NCBI RefSeq assembly: GCF_029846635.1
Contig: NZ_JARVTG010000001.1
Coordinates: forward strand, 3,745,001 to 3,809,000
Length of the DNA stretch: 64,000 nucleotides
Source of the DNA: Pokkaliibacter sp. MBI-7
GTDB lineage: Bacteria; Pseudomonadota; Gammaproteobacteria; Pseudomonadales; Balneatricaceae
Direction of reading: 5' to 3'
The notes below the pieces were generated by a model. The model was not told where the DNA came from. It saw nothing but the letters and a program-made list of their open reading frames with translations, and did not search any database. The first letter of the stretch is position 1, and the number at the start of each line of letters is the position of its first letter. Below, piece by piece: positions 18,386 to 27,705 of this stretch. The position numbers were made by a program, and so were the translations under genes.

Positions 18386-19135
18386 ATGCATTTACAGAAC
18401 GCCGAAGACATCATCATCGCCAAAGATGTCGACAAGATTTACCCCAATGGCTGCCATGCCCTGAAAAAGGTCTCGGCTTCCATCAAGAAGGGCGAAGTGG
18501 TGGTGATTATCGGGCCGTCGGGCTCCGGCAAGTCCACCTTCCTGCGGACCCTGAACCAGCTGGAAACCATCTCCAGTGGTAGTATCGTCATCGATCAGGT
18601 CGATATGTACGGCAAAAATACCAATATCAACAAGCTGCGTGAGCATGTGGGTATGGTGTTCCAGAGCTTTAACCTGTTCCCGCACAAGAGCGCCCTGCAC
18701 AACGTGATGATGGCGCCGCTGAAAGTCTCCAAACGGGCTAAAAGTGAGGTGGAAGAACATGCTAAGGCGCTGATGAAGAAAGTCGGTCTGGCCGAGCGCA
18801 TGAACAACTACCCCAGCCAGCTGTCGGGCGGTCAGCAGCAGCGTGTGGCTATTGCCCGGGCACTGTGCATGAAGCCGAAAATCATGCTGTTTGATGAGCC
18901 CACCTCGGCGCTGGACCCGGAAATGGTCGGTGAAGTGCTGGATGTTATGAAGAGTCTGGCCAAAGAAGGCATGACCATGGTGGTGGTGACCCACGAAATG
19001 GGCTTTGCCCGTGAAGTGGCTGACCGGGTGCTGTTCATGGAAGACGGCGAACTGCTGGTGGAAGATACCCCGGACAAGTTCTTCCATAACCCCACTCACC
19101 CGCGCCTGCAGCGTTTCCTGTCGCAGGTGTTGTGA
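18386..19135 (+). CDS. amino-acid ABC transporter ATP-binding protein (GlnQ family)
   Basis: This 249-aa ATPase pairs with the preceding permease. It has Walker A GPSGSGKSTFLR (near 45), the Q-loop GMVFQSFNLFPH, the signature LSGGQQQRVAIARAL, Walker B IMLFDEPTSALDPE and the H-loop VVVTHEMGF. Length and motifs are those of GlnQ/HisP. It is the second and last gene of the operon, which ends at a strong hairpin about 90 bp downstream. Substrate specificity lies with the missing binding protein and cannot be inferred. Confidence 0.93.
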   Translation: MHLQNAEDIIIAKDVDKIYPNGCHALKKVSASIKKGEVVVIIGPSGSGKSTFLRTLNQLETISSGSIVIDQVDMYGKNTNINKLREHVGMVFQSFNLFPHKSALHNVMMAPLKVSKRAKSEVEEHAKALMKKVGLAERMNNYPSQLSGGQQQRVAIARALCMKPKIMLFDEPTSALDPEMVGEVLDVMKSLAKEGMTMVVVTHEMGFAREVADRVLFMEDGELLVEDTPDKFFHNPTHPRLQRFLSQVL

Positions 19136-19224
19136 TGATGCTATTGGCCTGCGCAATGACTCGGTAACAACAGATCAGTAGAACAGGCCAGTAACAACGG
19201 TCCAGTAATATCCAGCCCAGAAAA

Positions 19225-19260
19225 AATCATGCCTGGCAGATAGCCAGGCATGATTCCTTT
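19225..19260. terminator. bidirectional terminator
   Basis: A perfect 13-bp stem (AATCATGCCTGGC / GCCAGGCATGATT) with a 5-nt loop lies between convergent genes. The A-run before and T-rich tail after let it act on both strands. Confidence 0.85.
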
Positions 19261-19277
19261 CCCTTCCTGCTGGCGGA

Positions 19278-20579
19278 TTACAGCAAATCACGCAAGCGGT
19301 AGTACATCATCGCCAGCACCAGCGAAGGTGTGCGTAACCAGCGCCCTCCGGGGAAGCTCTGGTGCTTGAGCCTGCCGAAGATATCCAGACGCTGGCTCTC
19401 GCCGTGAATGGCTTCTGCCATGATTTTGCCGGCAAGATTCGTCAGTGCCATACCGTGCCCAGAGAAGCCCTGTGCAAAGTAAATCGGGTCATTTCCTAGT
19501 CGACCGAAGTGAGGGGCACGGTTGACGGTGATATCCACCATGCCTCCCCAGGCAAATTCGATTTTGACATCGTGCAGTGACGGGAAGACTTTCAGCATGC
19601 GACGGCGCAGACCACTGCTGAGATCAGGGGGCTGGACGCCGGAGTAACTGACGCGGCCACCGAACAGTAGACGATGGTCGCCGGTCGGGCGATAGTAGTC
19701 GAGGACGAAATTGGCATCCGAGATAGCGTAGTAGCCAGGCAGCAAACGACGCAGTCGCTCCTCACCAAGCACTTCCGTAGACACGATATAGGTGCCGACA
19801 GGCATCACTTTGGAGGCCAGTTCAGGCACTAGCTGCCCCAGATAGGCATTGCCTCCCAGAATCAGATGGCGGCATTTCACGCTGCCAGTGGCAGTATGCA
19901 CCACGGGGCTGGCCCCCCGCTGCAGGGAGGTTACACGGCTCTGTTCGTGAATGATAACGCCACTGTCATAAACGGCTTTGGCCAGTCCCAGCGTGTAGTT
20001 CAGTGGATGTAAGTGCCCACTAAAGCTATCGGTGATGGCACCAATGTACTGGTCACTGTTGATCAGTTGTGACAGATCACTCTGGTTGAGCAGCTGGAGA
20101 TGGGGATACTGATACCGCTCGCTGATGTCATCAAACCAGTGTTTCAGTCCATCCATATGCCGGGGCTTGAGGCCTGCCACGGCGGCGCCATCGAACCAGT
20201 CACAATCGATCTTGAACTCGTTGATATGGTCGCGAACCAGTTGTACGGCTTCCACCGACATGTCCCACAGCTTTTTGGCATCGTCGAAGCCCAGCTGTGC
20301 TTCAATCGGTCCCATTTCACAGGCATAGCTGGTCAGTACCTGACCGCCACTGCGCCCAGAAGCGCCCCAGCCGAGACGTTCCCCCTCCAGCAGCATGACC
20401 TGATAACCCAGACGGCGTAGCTCCAGCGCTGCCGCAAGGCCGGTAATACCGCCACCGACAATGCAGACATCAATCTCCTGGCTGCCCTGCAACGGCGGGA
20501 AAGGGGGAAGGCCTTCTCGTTGTGCAGTGTGGCTGTAGAAAGAGCGTGGATAGTCCTGAAGCATTGACATTGGCGGCAT
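19278..20579 (-). CDS. PuuB-like FAD-dependent oxidoreductase
   Basis: This is a 433-aa flavoprotein of the DAO family, most like gamma-glutamylputrescine oxidase. The dinucleotide motif VCIVGGGITGLAAALELRR is near residue 37, followed by GERLGWGASGRSGGQ. C-terminal FAD contacts appear as YFAQGFSGHGMALTNLAGK near 390. The N-terminus with RSFYSHTA is typical of PuuB/PuuB-like enzymes. AGGGG lies 7 nt before the ATG at 20579. The divergent neighbour is a PuuA-like ligase, which supports a role in putrescine or a related amine pathway, although related oxidases act on other N-substituted amino acids. Confidence 0.8.
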   Translation of the reverse strand: MPPMSMLQDYPRSFYSHTAQREGLPPFPPLQGSQEIDVCIVGGGITGLAAALELRRLGYQVMLLEGERLGWGASGRSGGQVLTSYACEMGPIEAQLGFDDAKKLWDMSVEAVQLVRDHINEFKIDCDWFDGAAVAGLKPRHMDGLKHWFDDISERYQYPHLQLLNQSDLSQLINSDQYIGAITDSFSGHLHPLNYTLGLAKAVYDSGVIIHEQSRVTSLQRGASPVVHTATGSVKCRHLILGGNAYLGQLVPELASKVMPVGTYIVSTEVLGEERLRRLLPGYYAISDANFVLDYYRPTGDHRLLFGGRVSYSGVQPPDLSSGLRRRMLKVFPSLHDVKIEFAWGGMVDITVNRAPHFGRLGNDPIYFAQGFSGHGMALTNLAGKIMAEAIHGESQRLDIFGRLKHQSFPGGRWLRTPSLVLAMMYYRLRDLL

Positions 20580-20956
20580 GGGTAACCCCTCGGTCGGCCA
20601 GATGGGAGTGTAGAGTTAACGGTTCTAGTGTGCGTGGAGTCGCTAAAATCCGTCGTCTTGCCAAAAGTGGCACTGAAACGTACTGCTGTCACCGATGCGC
20701 TGATCTGGCAGCGCGGTGGGTCGGTAGTGGATGTGTTACTGCGTTGGAGTTTTCCGCTTTATATGCAGAATCCTCCCTTGAAAAGTGATCACATTATGTC
20801 TAGCTTAGTACTGCGACGCAAACGGGAAAACAGATATATTCCGCGTCAAATCGCACCGGCCTTTGTTCAGGGCTTTTCTGGAAAGTTTCTCCTTGATCAA
20901 AAACGTATCACAAAATATGTCGGGTCGGTTCCTATCAACCTGCCTAGGAGCAGTTT
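20580..20956. other. divergent promoter region of the amine-utilisation genes
   Basis: These 377 bp lie between the PuuB-like and PuuA-like genes. The region is AT-rich near 20780-20930 and holds the palindrome TGATCA within AAGTGATCACATT. No promoter pair is clear enough to assign. An open frame across it (20628-20999) has no domain and overlaps the start of the PuuA-like gene. Confidence 0.5.
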
Positions 20957-22294
20957 ATGGTTTCCATACAAGATTGGTTTAAAGAGAACAAAATCATAGA
21001 AGTAGAGGCTATCGTTCCCGATGTCTCGGGGGTTGCTCGCGGCAAAATTGTGCCTGCAGAAAAATACTCTCAGGAAAATGGTATGCGCCTGCCTGAGGGT
21101 ATTTTTCTGCAGACGGTAGCCGGTGATTTTCCCGATGAGTATTACGATGACACCATCAAAACCGATGGGGATATCATTCTGCGGCCCGATTTAAGCACGC
21201 TTTGTCTGGTGCCCTGGGCAACGGAACCGACGGCACAGGTGATTCACGATGCCTATCATCATGATGGCCGGATGGTGGATATTGCTCCCCGCTATGTCCT
21301 GCAGCGCGTGCTGAAGCTGTATGAAGAGCGTGGCTGGAAGCCTGTTGTCGCACCAGAGCTGGAGTTTTTCCTGGTGAAACCCAACACTGATTCGGATTAT
21401 CCCCTTGAGCCGCCTGTCGGTCGTTCGGGGCGTCCTGAGTCTGGGCGCCAGTCTTACAGTATCGATGCGGTAAACGAGTTCGAGCCACTGGTCGAGGATG
21501 TATACAACTACTGCGAAAAGCAGGGGCTGGAAATTGATACCCTGATCCACGAAGCAGGGGCCGCTCAGCTGGAAATCAACCTGCTGCATGGCAATGCGCT
21601 GACGCTGGCCGATCAGGCCTTCCGGTTTAAGCGGACCATGCGTGAAACCGCTCTGCGTCACAGTATGTATGCCACTTTTATGGCGAAACCCATGCAAGGG
21701 CAACCAGGGAGCGCCATGCATATCCACCAGAGCGTGGTGGACGCAGCGACGGGAGAAAATATCTTCAGTCAGAAGGATGGCCAGCCATCAGCACACTTCC
21801 ACGCTTATATCGCCGGGCTGCAAAAATACACGCCTGCGGTAATGGCGATGCTTGCGCCGAACGTCAACTCTTATCGCCGCCTCGGGCCAAATAGTGGCGC
21901 GCCAGTCAACGTGAACTGGGGATACGACAACCGTACTGCTGCCTTCCGCGTGCCAATGTCATCACCTGAAGCTCGACGGGTAGAAAACCGCCTGCCGGGT
22001 GCGGATGCCAATCCCTATCTGGCGATGGCGGCCACGCTGGCCTGTGGCTATCTTGGGTTGATTGAAGGGCAGATGCCCAGTCAGCCCAGTGATGCACACT
22101 TACAGGCTAGTGCCGATGATCTGCCGCAAACCCTGAATGAGGCGCTGCGCTTGTTCGGTGGCTGTGAAGTATTGCGTGATGTGCTGGGTGATCGTTTTGT
22201 TGAGGCGTACAGAGCCGTTAAACATGCGGAATACCTGACCTTCTGGCAGGTAATCAGCTCCTGGGAGCGCGAATACCTGTTGCTCAACGTGTAG
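20957..22294 (+). CDS. PuuA-like glutamine synthetase family ligase
   Basis: This 445-aa enzyme of the glutamine synthetase fold is closest to gamma-glutamylputrescine synthetase. The N-terminal VEAIVPDVSGVARGKIVP is the hallmark of this subgroup. Catalytic segments are VVAPELEFFLVKP (metal glutamates), EAGAAQLEINLLHG, the ATP-site helix around GSAMHIHQSV and NWGYDNRTAAFRVP. AGGAG precedes the start by 6 nt. The neighbour encodes a PuuB-like oxidase, so the pair would glutamylate and then oxidise putrescine or a similar amine. The adenylylation tyrosine of GlnA is not expected in this group. A terminator follows. Confidence 0.85.
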   Translation: MVSIQDWFKENKIIEVEAIVPDVSGVARGKIVPAEKYSQENGMRLPEGIFLQTVAGDFPDEYYDDTIKTDGDIILRPDLSTLCLVPWATEPTAQVIHDAYHHDGRMVDIAPRYVLQRVLKLYEERGWKPVVAPELEFFLVKPNTDSDYPLEPPVGRSGRPESGRQSYSIDAVNEFEPLVEDVYNYCEKQGLEIDTLIHEAGAAQLEINLLHGNALTLADQAFRFKRTMRETALRHSMYATFMAKPMQGQPGSAMHIHQSVVDAATGENIFSQKDGQPSAHFHAYIAGLQKYTPAVMAMLAPNVNSYRRLGPNSGAPVNVNWGYDNRTAAFRVPMSSPEARRVENRLPGADANPYLAMAATLACGYLGLIEGQMPSQPSDAHLQASADDLPQTLNEALRLFGGCEVLRDVLGDRFVEAYRAVKHAEYLTFWQVISSWEREYLLLNV

Positions 22295-22322
22295 TCATTA
22301 ATAGCGACTTGCGCTGTCTTTC

Positions 22323-22385
22323 TCGCCTTGATGGGGAGGAGTAGTATTGCTACTCATTCTTATCAGGGCGATTTTGTTTTTATTG
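22323..22385 (+). terminator. terminator of the PuuA-like gene
   Basis: The outer arms TCGCCTTGAT and ATCAGGGCGA enclose a smaller hairpin (GAGTAGTATTGCTACTC) and are followed by TTTTGTTTTTATT. Confidence 0.7.
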
Positions 22386-22423
22386 CCTGCATGGTCGTAT
22401 AGCCGCTGTTCTGATCCGGGAGT

Positions 22424-23377
22424 GTGACGATGAAAATAACGATACTGGACGATTATCAGGGTGTCGCTCTGAGTATGGCCGACTGGAGTGAGGTGCATAA
22501 GCTGGCTGAAGTGAGGGTCTGTCGCGAGTTGCTGACAGGCGAGGCACTGCAGGCGGCTATCTCGGATGCGGATATTATCTGCGCCATGCGTGAGCGTACC
22601 CTGTTCGACAGGGCACAACTACAGCAGTTACCCAAACTGAAGTTGCTGATTACATCGGGGATGCGTAACGCAGCCATCGATATGGATGCGGCCAGAGAGC
22701 TGGGAATCGTCGTCAGTGGGACGCCTAACAATGGGGCTGCTGCAGCTGAACATACCTGGGCACTGATTCTGGCGGCTGTACGTCATATCCCCCTGGAAGA
22801 TCAGCGAATTCGGCAGGGGCAGTGGCAAACTACTGTGGGTGGCGATCTCAAAGGGAAAACACTGGGGATTGTAGGGCTCGGCAATCTCGGTCAGCAGGTT
22901 GCCAGGGTGGCTCAGGTATTCGGCATGAAGGTGCTGGCCTGGAGCCCAAATCTGACAGCAGAGCGCGCTGCGGCAGCGGGAGTGGAGTATGCCGATAAGC
23001 AACGTCTGTTGCAGCAGTCCGATATCGTTACGTTGCATATGAAGCTGAGTGAGTCCACGCACCATTTGCTGCAGGCGGATGATCTGGCATTGATGCCAGC
23101 TCATGGGATTCTGATCAATACATCACGCGGGCAGCTCGTAGAGGAGAATGCTCTCATTACCGCTCTGAGTAACGGCAAGATCGCGGCAGCGGGGCTGGAC
23201 GTATTTGATCAGGAGCCCATTGCACCGGATCACCCCTTGCTCAAGCTGAGCAATACGGTGTTGACCTCTCACGTAGGCTTCGTTACCAGGGAAACCTATA
23301 CCCTGTTTTATCAGGGGATGGTTGATGCCATTGTTGCATTTTGTCAGGGGGCGCCTACCAAAGTACTCAATGGCTAA
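22424..23377 (+). CDS. D-2-hydroxyacid dehydrogenase, NAD-dependent
   Basis: This 317-aa cytoplasmic oxidoreductase of the D-isomer 2-hydroxyacid family reduces 2-oxoacids or oxidises D-2-hydroxyacids. The NAD-binding motif is GIVGLGNLGQQVARVAQVFG (about 145-164). Catalytic residues appear as the arginine in LINTSRGQLVEENAL, the glutamate in FDQEPI and the histidine in VLTSHVGFVTRE. Length is standard. A terminator separates it from the PuuA-like gene, so it is probably expressed independently. The substrate is not identifiable. Confidence 0.86.
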   Translation: MTMKITILDDYQGVALSMADWSEVHKLAEVRVCRELLTGEALQAAISDADIICAMRERTLFDRAQLQQLPKLKLLITSGMRNAAIDMDAARELGIVVSGTPNNGAAAAEHTWALILAAVRHIPLEDQRIRQGQWQTTVGGDLKGKTLGIVGLGNLGQQVARVAQVFGMKVLAWSPNLTAERAAAAGVEYADKQRLLQQSDIVTLHMKLSESTHHLLQADDLALMPAHGILINTSRGQLVEENALITALSNGKIAAAGLDVFDQEPIAPDHPLLKLSNTVLTSHVGFVTRETYTLFYQGMVDAIVAFCQGAPTKVLNG

Positions 23378-23407
23378 CTGACTTGTTGCGCAAGCCAAAG
23401 ACGGGCT

Positions 23408-23438
23408 CTGGTGGTGCAAATCTATATGGCACCACCAG
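23408..23438. terminator. hairpin between convergent genes, possible terminator
   Basis: A 10-bp perfect stem (CTGGTGGTGC / GCACCACCAG) with an 11-nt loop lies between the dehydrogenase and galE ends. Neither side has a T-run, so intrinsic termination is uncertain. Confidence 0.4.
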
Positions 23439-23472
23439 CACTCATATAGGCGCGGCTGAAGCAGGCGTAGAA

Positions 23473-24501
23473 CTAGCTTTCATACCCCCGAGGGTTGCTT
23501 GACTGCCAGCGCCAGGTGTCGGCACACATCTCATCAATCCCCCGCTTTGCCTTCCAGCCTAATTCACGTTCAGCCTTCGCCGGATCTGCGTAACAGGCGG
23601 CAACATCGCCAGCCCGTCTTGCGACCTGTACATAGGGAACGGGCTTGCCACATGCTTTTTCGAAAGCCTTCACCATATCCAGCACGGAATAGCCCTGGCC
23701 GGTGCCGAGGTTGTAGGTTAATACGCCTGAGTCCGTCTGATCTAACTTCTCCAGTGCTTTGAGGTGGCCATCGGCAAGATCCATGACATGGATGTAGTCC
23801 CGCACGCCGGTGCCATCATGGGTGGGGTAGTCACTGCCAAAGACCTGCAATGCCTCCCTTGTTCCCACCGCAACCTGACTGACATAGGGCATCAGGTTAT
23901 TGGGAGTGCCATTGGGATGTTCACCTATGAGGCCACTTGGGTGAGCACCCACGGGATTAAAGTAACGCAGAAGAGCTATTTTCCAACCCTGATCAGCCAC
24001 AGGGAGATCGCGCAGCATTTCTTCCTGAATCAGCTTTGACCGACCGTAAGGATTGGTTGCTGAGGTGGGAAAACCCTCACTTATAGGCAGGCAGGCTGGA
24101 TCGCCATAGACCGTCGCTGAAGAACTGAAGACCAGTGTTTTGCAACCAGCCTGAGCCATCACCTCGCATAATGTCAGGGTGCCACTGACGTTGTTCTGGT
24201 AATACCAGAGAGGTTTTTGCACCGATTCGCCTACCGCCTTGAGCCCGGCGAAGTGAATAACTGCCTGAATCTGGTGGGCGTGGAAAATCGACTTCAGGGC
24301 ATCAGCATCATTGATATCTGCCTGATAGAAGGGAACGGATCTGCCGGTCAGCTGCTCTACTCTCTGTAAGGCGGTCACGGAGCCATTTACCAGATTATCG
24401 AGGGCTACAACGTGATATCCGCCAACCAACAGCTGGTGGATAGTATGGCTACCGATATAACCCGCTCCACCGGTAACGAGTATGCTTCCTTGTTCAGACA
24501 T
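23473..24501 (-). CDS. galE: UDP-glucose 4-epimerase
   Basis: It interconverts UDP-glucose and UDP-galactose and feeds surface-sugar synthesis. The 342-aa protein begins with the NAD motif ILVTGGAGYIGSHTIHQL. It has the catalytic serine region VFSSSATVYGDP and the tyrosine-lysine pair in NPYGRSKLIQEEML. The C-terminal VRDYIHVMDLADGHLKAL is typical of GalE. I chose the ATG at 24501, which has AGGG upstream. The frame is open to 24582 through a run of ten C residues (ten G on the plus strand). The gene stands at the left border of the polysaccharide locus, divergent from the WbpM-like gene. Confidence 0.93.
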   Translation of the reverse strand: MSEQGSILVTGGAGYIGSHTIHQLLVGGYHVVALDNLVNGSVTALQRVEQLTGRSVPFYQADINDADALKSIFHAHQIQAVIHFAGLKAVGESVQKPLWYYQNNVSGTLTLCEVMAQAGCKTLVFSSSATVYGDPACLPISEGFPTSATNPYGRSKLIQEEMLRDLPVADQGWKIALLRYFNPVGAHPSGLIGEHPNGTPNNLMPYVSQVAVGTREALQVFGSDYPTHDGTGVRDYIHVMDLADGHLKALEKLDQTDSGVLTYNLGTGQGYSVLDMVKAFEKACGKPVPYVQVARRAGDVAACYADPAKAERELGWKAKRGIDEMCADTWRWQSSNPRGYES

Positions 24502-24550
24502 GATGATTCCCTGCCGTGATTTCTCGCAAAGAAGATAGCAGAAATAAGAT

Positions 24551-24560
24551 GGGGGGGGGG
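24551..24560. repeat. homopolymer of ten G, upstream of galE
   Basis: An uninterrupted G10 run lies 50 bp before the galE start, in the 334-bp gap between galE and the divergent WbpM-like gene. Runs of this length change size by slippage in bacteria and could alter the leader or promoter spacing. The rest of the gap is AT-rich and I see no RNA gene in it. Confidence 0.75.
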
Positions 24561-24835
24561 TCTTAAACCTTCTGCATGACACCTGAAAAATATGCAGAGA
24601 AGTGAACTATTTGAAAGAAATATATACATAGCACTTGAGGCTCATCGGGGCACAAAAAGGTATGGTTAACGCGGTCGTATTCTTGTCATCACAACATCTA
24701 AAATAAAAGTGTAAGTGGATGTCTCGCGAATAATAAATCTGTGTAAAATTCAAAGTGTATATATGTGTCCATATGTATCCTATGGCAAAAGTTGAAAGGG
24801 CACATATCTGGAATGACTTGGCTACCGGTTAATTA

Positions 24836-26788
24836 ATGAAATACAAAAGACTACCGCATTCAGCGACTCATCAAAGGGTCGTGGCACTGAGTCGTTCTCA
24901 AAAGAAAGCCGTCATGGTCGTAGCGGACCTGATCGCTCTGCCTGGTGCACTGCTGTCGGCGTATATGCTAAGGCTCTCCACCTGGTGGCCAGTAGAGTTT
25001 TTACAACCTGCCTGGTGGCTGTTTGCAGTGCTACCCATTCTGGGTGTTTTCGTATTTGCCAGGATTGGCCTATACCGAGCAGTGATTCGGTTTATGGGGG
25101 CTCATGCCATTCTGGCGATAATAAAGGGGGTCGCCGTATTGGCGGTTGTCCTTGCCTGTCTTGCATATGCCCTGAATGTAAGTCCTTTTCCCAGATCCAT
25201 ACCCGTCAACTTTGCCCTGGTTGCCTTGGTCTATGTTGGCGGAACGCGACTACTGGTGCGTCAGTACTATCAGTGGCTGGTCCGCCATTTTGTGGACAAG
25301 AAGCCTGTGCTCATATACGGAGCTGGTGGAGCAGGCGTGCAGCTGGCGGCGGCACTGGATAATGGTGGAGACTATTTTCCGGTTGGATTTGTCGATGATG
25401 ATCCAAGACTGTGGGGAGAGATAGTGCGAGGTCGCCCTGTCCACAGGCCTAAGGATATAGAGGCACTGCTTGCACGATATGGCATCCGGCAAGTGCTGCT
25501 GGCGATACCTGCTCATAGTCGTGACGCTCAGCGTAGCATTGTTGAGAGACTGCTCCGTTATTCCGTTCAGATACAGACCGTGCCGAGCATGGCAGAAATT
25601 GTTGAGCACAAAGTAGCTATTGAGCAGCTGAGGGAAATTCAGCTTGAAGATCTCTTGGGAAGAGAACCTGTTCCTGCTATACCAGAGCTTCTTGAGAGAT
25701 CAATCGTTGGCAAATCGGTACTGATTACTGGTGGTGGTGGAAGTATTGGTGCTGAAATTGCCCGGCAAGTAATAGCTCATATTCCAAGCAGACTTATTAT
25801 TCTGGAGCAAAGCGAGTATGCGCTTTACCAGATCGCGTTGGAGCTCGAAGAAATAAGGGATTCCCGCCAGATATATGGAGTTGAAGTCATCCTCGTGCTG
25901 GGCTCTGTTTGTGATGGTTTGCTGGTCGAAAAGACACTGGTAAATCATAAGATCCAGACGGTATATCATGCTGCAGCCTATAAACACGTGCCTATTATTG
26001 AGGAAAATATCCAGCAGGGTATAAGGAATAACATTCTGGGTACCGCCACACTGGCCCATCTTGCAAGTAAGGTTGGTGTAGAGCGGTTTGTACTGATCTC
26101 TACAGATAAGGCAGTCAGGCCGACTAATGTAATGGGAGCAACTAAACGCGTCGCAGAGCAAATTCTGCAGTCATTGGTAATGGAAGGGACACAAACAAGA
26201 TTCTGTATGGTCCGCTTTGGTAATGTCTTGGGCTCGTCCGGTTCTGTTGTGCCGCGCTTCCGGGCACAGGTAGAGCAAGGTGGACCCGTAACGGTTACCC
26301 ATCCAGACATCACGCGGTATTTCATGACAATTGAAGAGGCATCTAGTCTGGTGATACAGGCAGGATCCATGGCAAAGGGTGGTGAAGTATTTGTACTGGA
26401 TATGGGCGAGCCGGTCAAAATAAGACACCTGGCAGAAAAAATCATCGTGCTTATGGGATATACAGCAAAAAGCGTAGACAACCCTAAGGGCGATATAGCG
26501 ATAAGGTATACAGGCTTAAGGAAGGGCGAGAAGCTATATGAAGAACTGCTGATAGGCAGCGATTCAGAAAGAACATCTCATCCGAAGATTATGAAGGCCA
26601 TGGAGGAGTGTGTTGAATATGCAAAACTTGCCGAGTCTTTATCCGTCTTCGAGAACCTGCTTTTGACTGACCAGGAAGATAGCGATCTGAATAACATACT
26701 TTGCCAGTTGCTGGGGGAGTTGGTATCAGGCTTTAGCAGAGTACAAGAAGTAGAAAGCTTTGATAAACAAAGCCTGGAGTTGAAATAG
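24836..26788 (+). CDS. WbpM/CapD-like nucleoside-diphosphate-sugar 4,6-dehydratase
   Basis: This 650-aa membrane-anchored enzyme probably converts UDP-N-acetylglucosamine to a 4-keto-6-deoxy sugar for an O-antigen or capsule. Four N-terminal membrane helices (about 25-150) are followed by a first Rossmann fold (LIYGAGGAGVQLAAAL) and then the catalytic domain beginning VLITGGGGSIGAEIARQV near 295. The active site has STDKAVRP and MGATKRVAEQ, with Met in place of the usual Tyr, as in the S-M-K triad described for WbpM. Full length fits PglF/WbpM. It opens the plus-strand polysaccharide operon and is followed after 131 bp by the exporter permease gene. Confidence 0.88.
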   Translation: MKYKRLPHSATHQRVVALSRSQKKAVMVVADLIALPGALLSAYMLRLSTWWPVEFLQPAWWLFAVLPILGVFVFARIGLYRAVIRFMGAHAILAIIKGVAVLAVVLACLAYALNVSPFPRSIPVNFALVALVYVGGTRLLVRQYYQWLVRHFVDKKPVLIYGAGGAGVQLAAALDNGGDYFPVGFVDDDPRLWGEIVRGRPVHRPKDIEALLARYGIRQVLLAIPAHSRDAQRSIVERLLRYSVQIQTVPSMAEIVEHKVAIEQLREIQLEDLLGREPVPAIPELLERSIVGKSVLITGGGGSIGAEIARQVIAHIPSRLIILEQSEYALYQIALELEEIRDSRQIYGVEVILVLGSVCDGLLVEKTLVNHKIQTVYHAAAYKHVPIIEENIQQGIRNNILGTATLAHLASKVGVERFVLISTDKAVRPTNVMGATKRVAEQILQSLVMEGTQTRFCMVRFGNVLGSSGSVVPRFRAQVEQGGPVTVTHPDITRYFMTIEEASSLVIQAGSMAKGGEVFVLDMGEPVKIRHLAEKIIVLMGYTAKSVDNPKGDIAIRYTGLRKGEKLYEELLIGSDSERTSHPKIMKAMEECVEYAKLAESLSVFENLLLTDQEDSDLNNILCQLLGELVSGFSRVQEVESFDKQSLELK

Positions 26789-26919
26789 ACTGGAAGCTCA
26801 GTGGCTTCTGCAAAGAACTAAAATAAAGTTAATTCAAATATAGCTGCGATGTCGTGGATGTATGCATTTTATTTCCTGATTTTCAGAGAATGGAACTAGG
26901 ATTTTTGTGAGGTTCTAAT

Positions 26920-27705
26920 TTGTTACTTACTGTGTGGAAATACAGAGAATTTATAATTGGCTCTGTCAAGAGAGAGTTTCAGGCTCGTTATCGCAACTCA
27001 ATACTGGGTATGGCGTGGACAGTACTCAATCCGTTATCCATGATAGTTGTGTATACAGTAATATTCTCTCATGTAATGAAAAATAAGTTGGCTGGTATAG
27101 AAAATGAGTTTGGCTACAGTATTTATTTATGTGCTGGTGTTTTGACTTGGGGGCTCTTTTCGGAAACAGTTAATAGGATTCAAGATGTTTTTATTAACAA
27201 TGGTAATCTTATAAAGAAGGTTAATTTTCCAAAGCTTTGTTTGCCAATTACCTCAATAATGATTTCGTTATTGAACTTTGGAATAATTTTTACATTGTTT
27301 ACTCTATTTCTTGTTGCGACGGGAAACTTTCCAGGTGTGGGCTATCTGTGGTTGTTTCCTGTATTAGTTATACAGATATTTTTTTCCCTTGGATTGGGTG
27401 TTGTTCTTGGTGTGTTGAATGTTTTTTTTCGTGATGTTGGACAATTTTTCGGAATATTTCTTCAGCTCTGGTTTTGGGCTACACCTATAGTCTATCCCGA
27501 GTCTATACTGCCAGAGTGGGTCAAACCAGTGATGGGATTAAACCCTATGGCGGATCTGATTGCTGCATACCATATTATTCTGATTGAACATACTGCTCCC
27601 AGGTTAGAGTCTTTAGTATATGTGATAGTACTGACAATATTGGTTTGTGCATTGGCTGCAAGAATATTTAAAAAGCACTCCGCGGATATGGTAGATGAAC
27701 TGTAA
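26920..27705 (+). CDS. wzm: polysaccharide ABC exporter permease (Wzm type)
   Basis: This 261-aa inner-membrane protein of the ABC-2 family has six predicted helices. It begins VWKYREFIIGSVKREFQARYR, the amphipathic start typical of Wzm/TagG. The end of the domain holds FWATPIVYPESILPEW and LNPMADLIAAYH. The start codon is TTG at 26920 with GTGAGG 7 nt upstream. Its stop overlaps the Wzt start by one base, indicating coupled translation. It exports a finished lipid-linked glycan together with the next gene product. The gene is clearly more AT-rich than the flanking housekeeping genes. Confidence 0.9.
   Translation: MLLTVWKYREFIIGSVKREFQARYRNSILGMAWTVLNPLSMIVVYTVIFSHVMKNKLAGIENEFGYSIYLCAGVLTWGLFSETVNRIQDVFINNGNLIKKVNFPKLCLPITSIMISLLNFGIIFTLFTLFLVATGNFPGVGYLWLFPVLVIQIFFSLGLGVVLGVLNVFFRDVGQFFGIFLQLWFWATPIVYPESILPEWVKPVMGLNPMADLIAAYHIILIEHTAPRLESLVYVIVLTILVCALAARIFKKHSADMVDEL

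Noticed and set aside
20628..20999. 123-codon plus-strand frame before the PuuA-like gene
   Set aside because: It overlaps the well-supported PuuA-like start in another frame and has no recognisable features.
24815..24835. ops/JUMPstart-like element (CCGGTAGCC on the minus strand) before the WbpM-like gene
   Set aside because: Only the GGTAGC core matches the RfaH ops sequence, and it faces galE rather than the long glycan operon.
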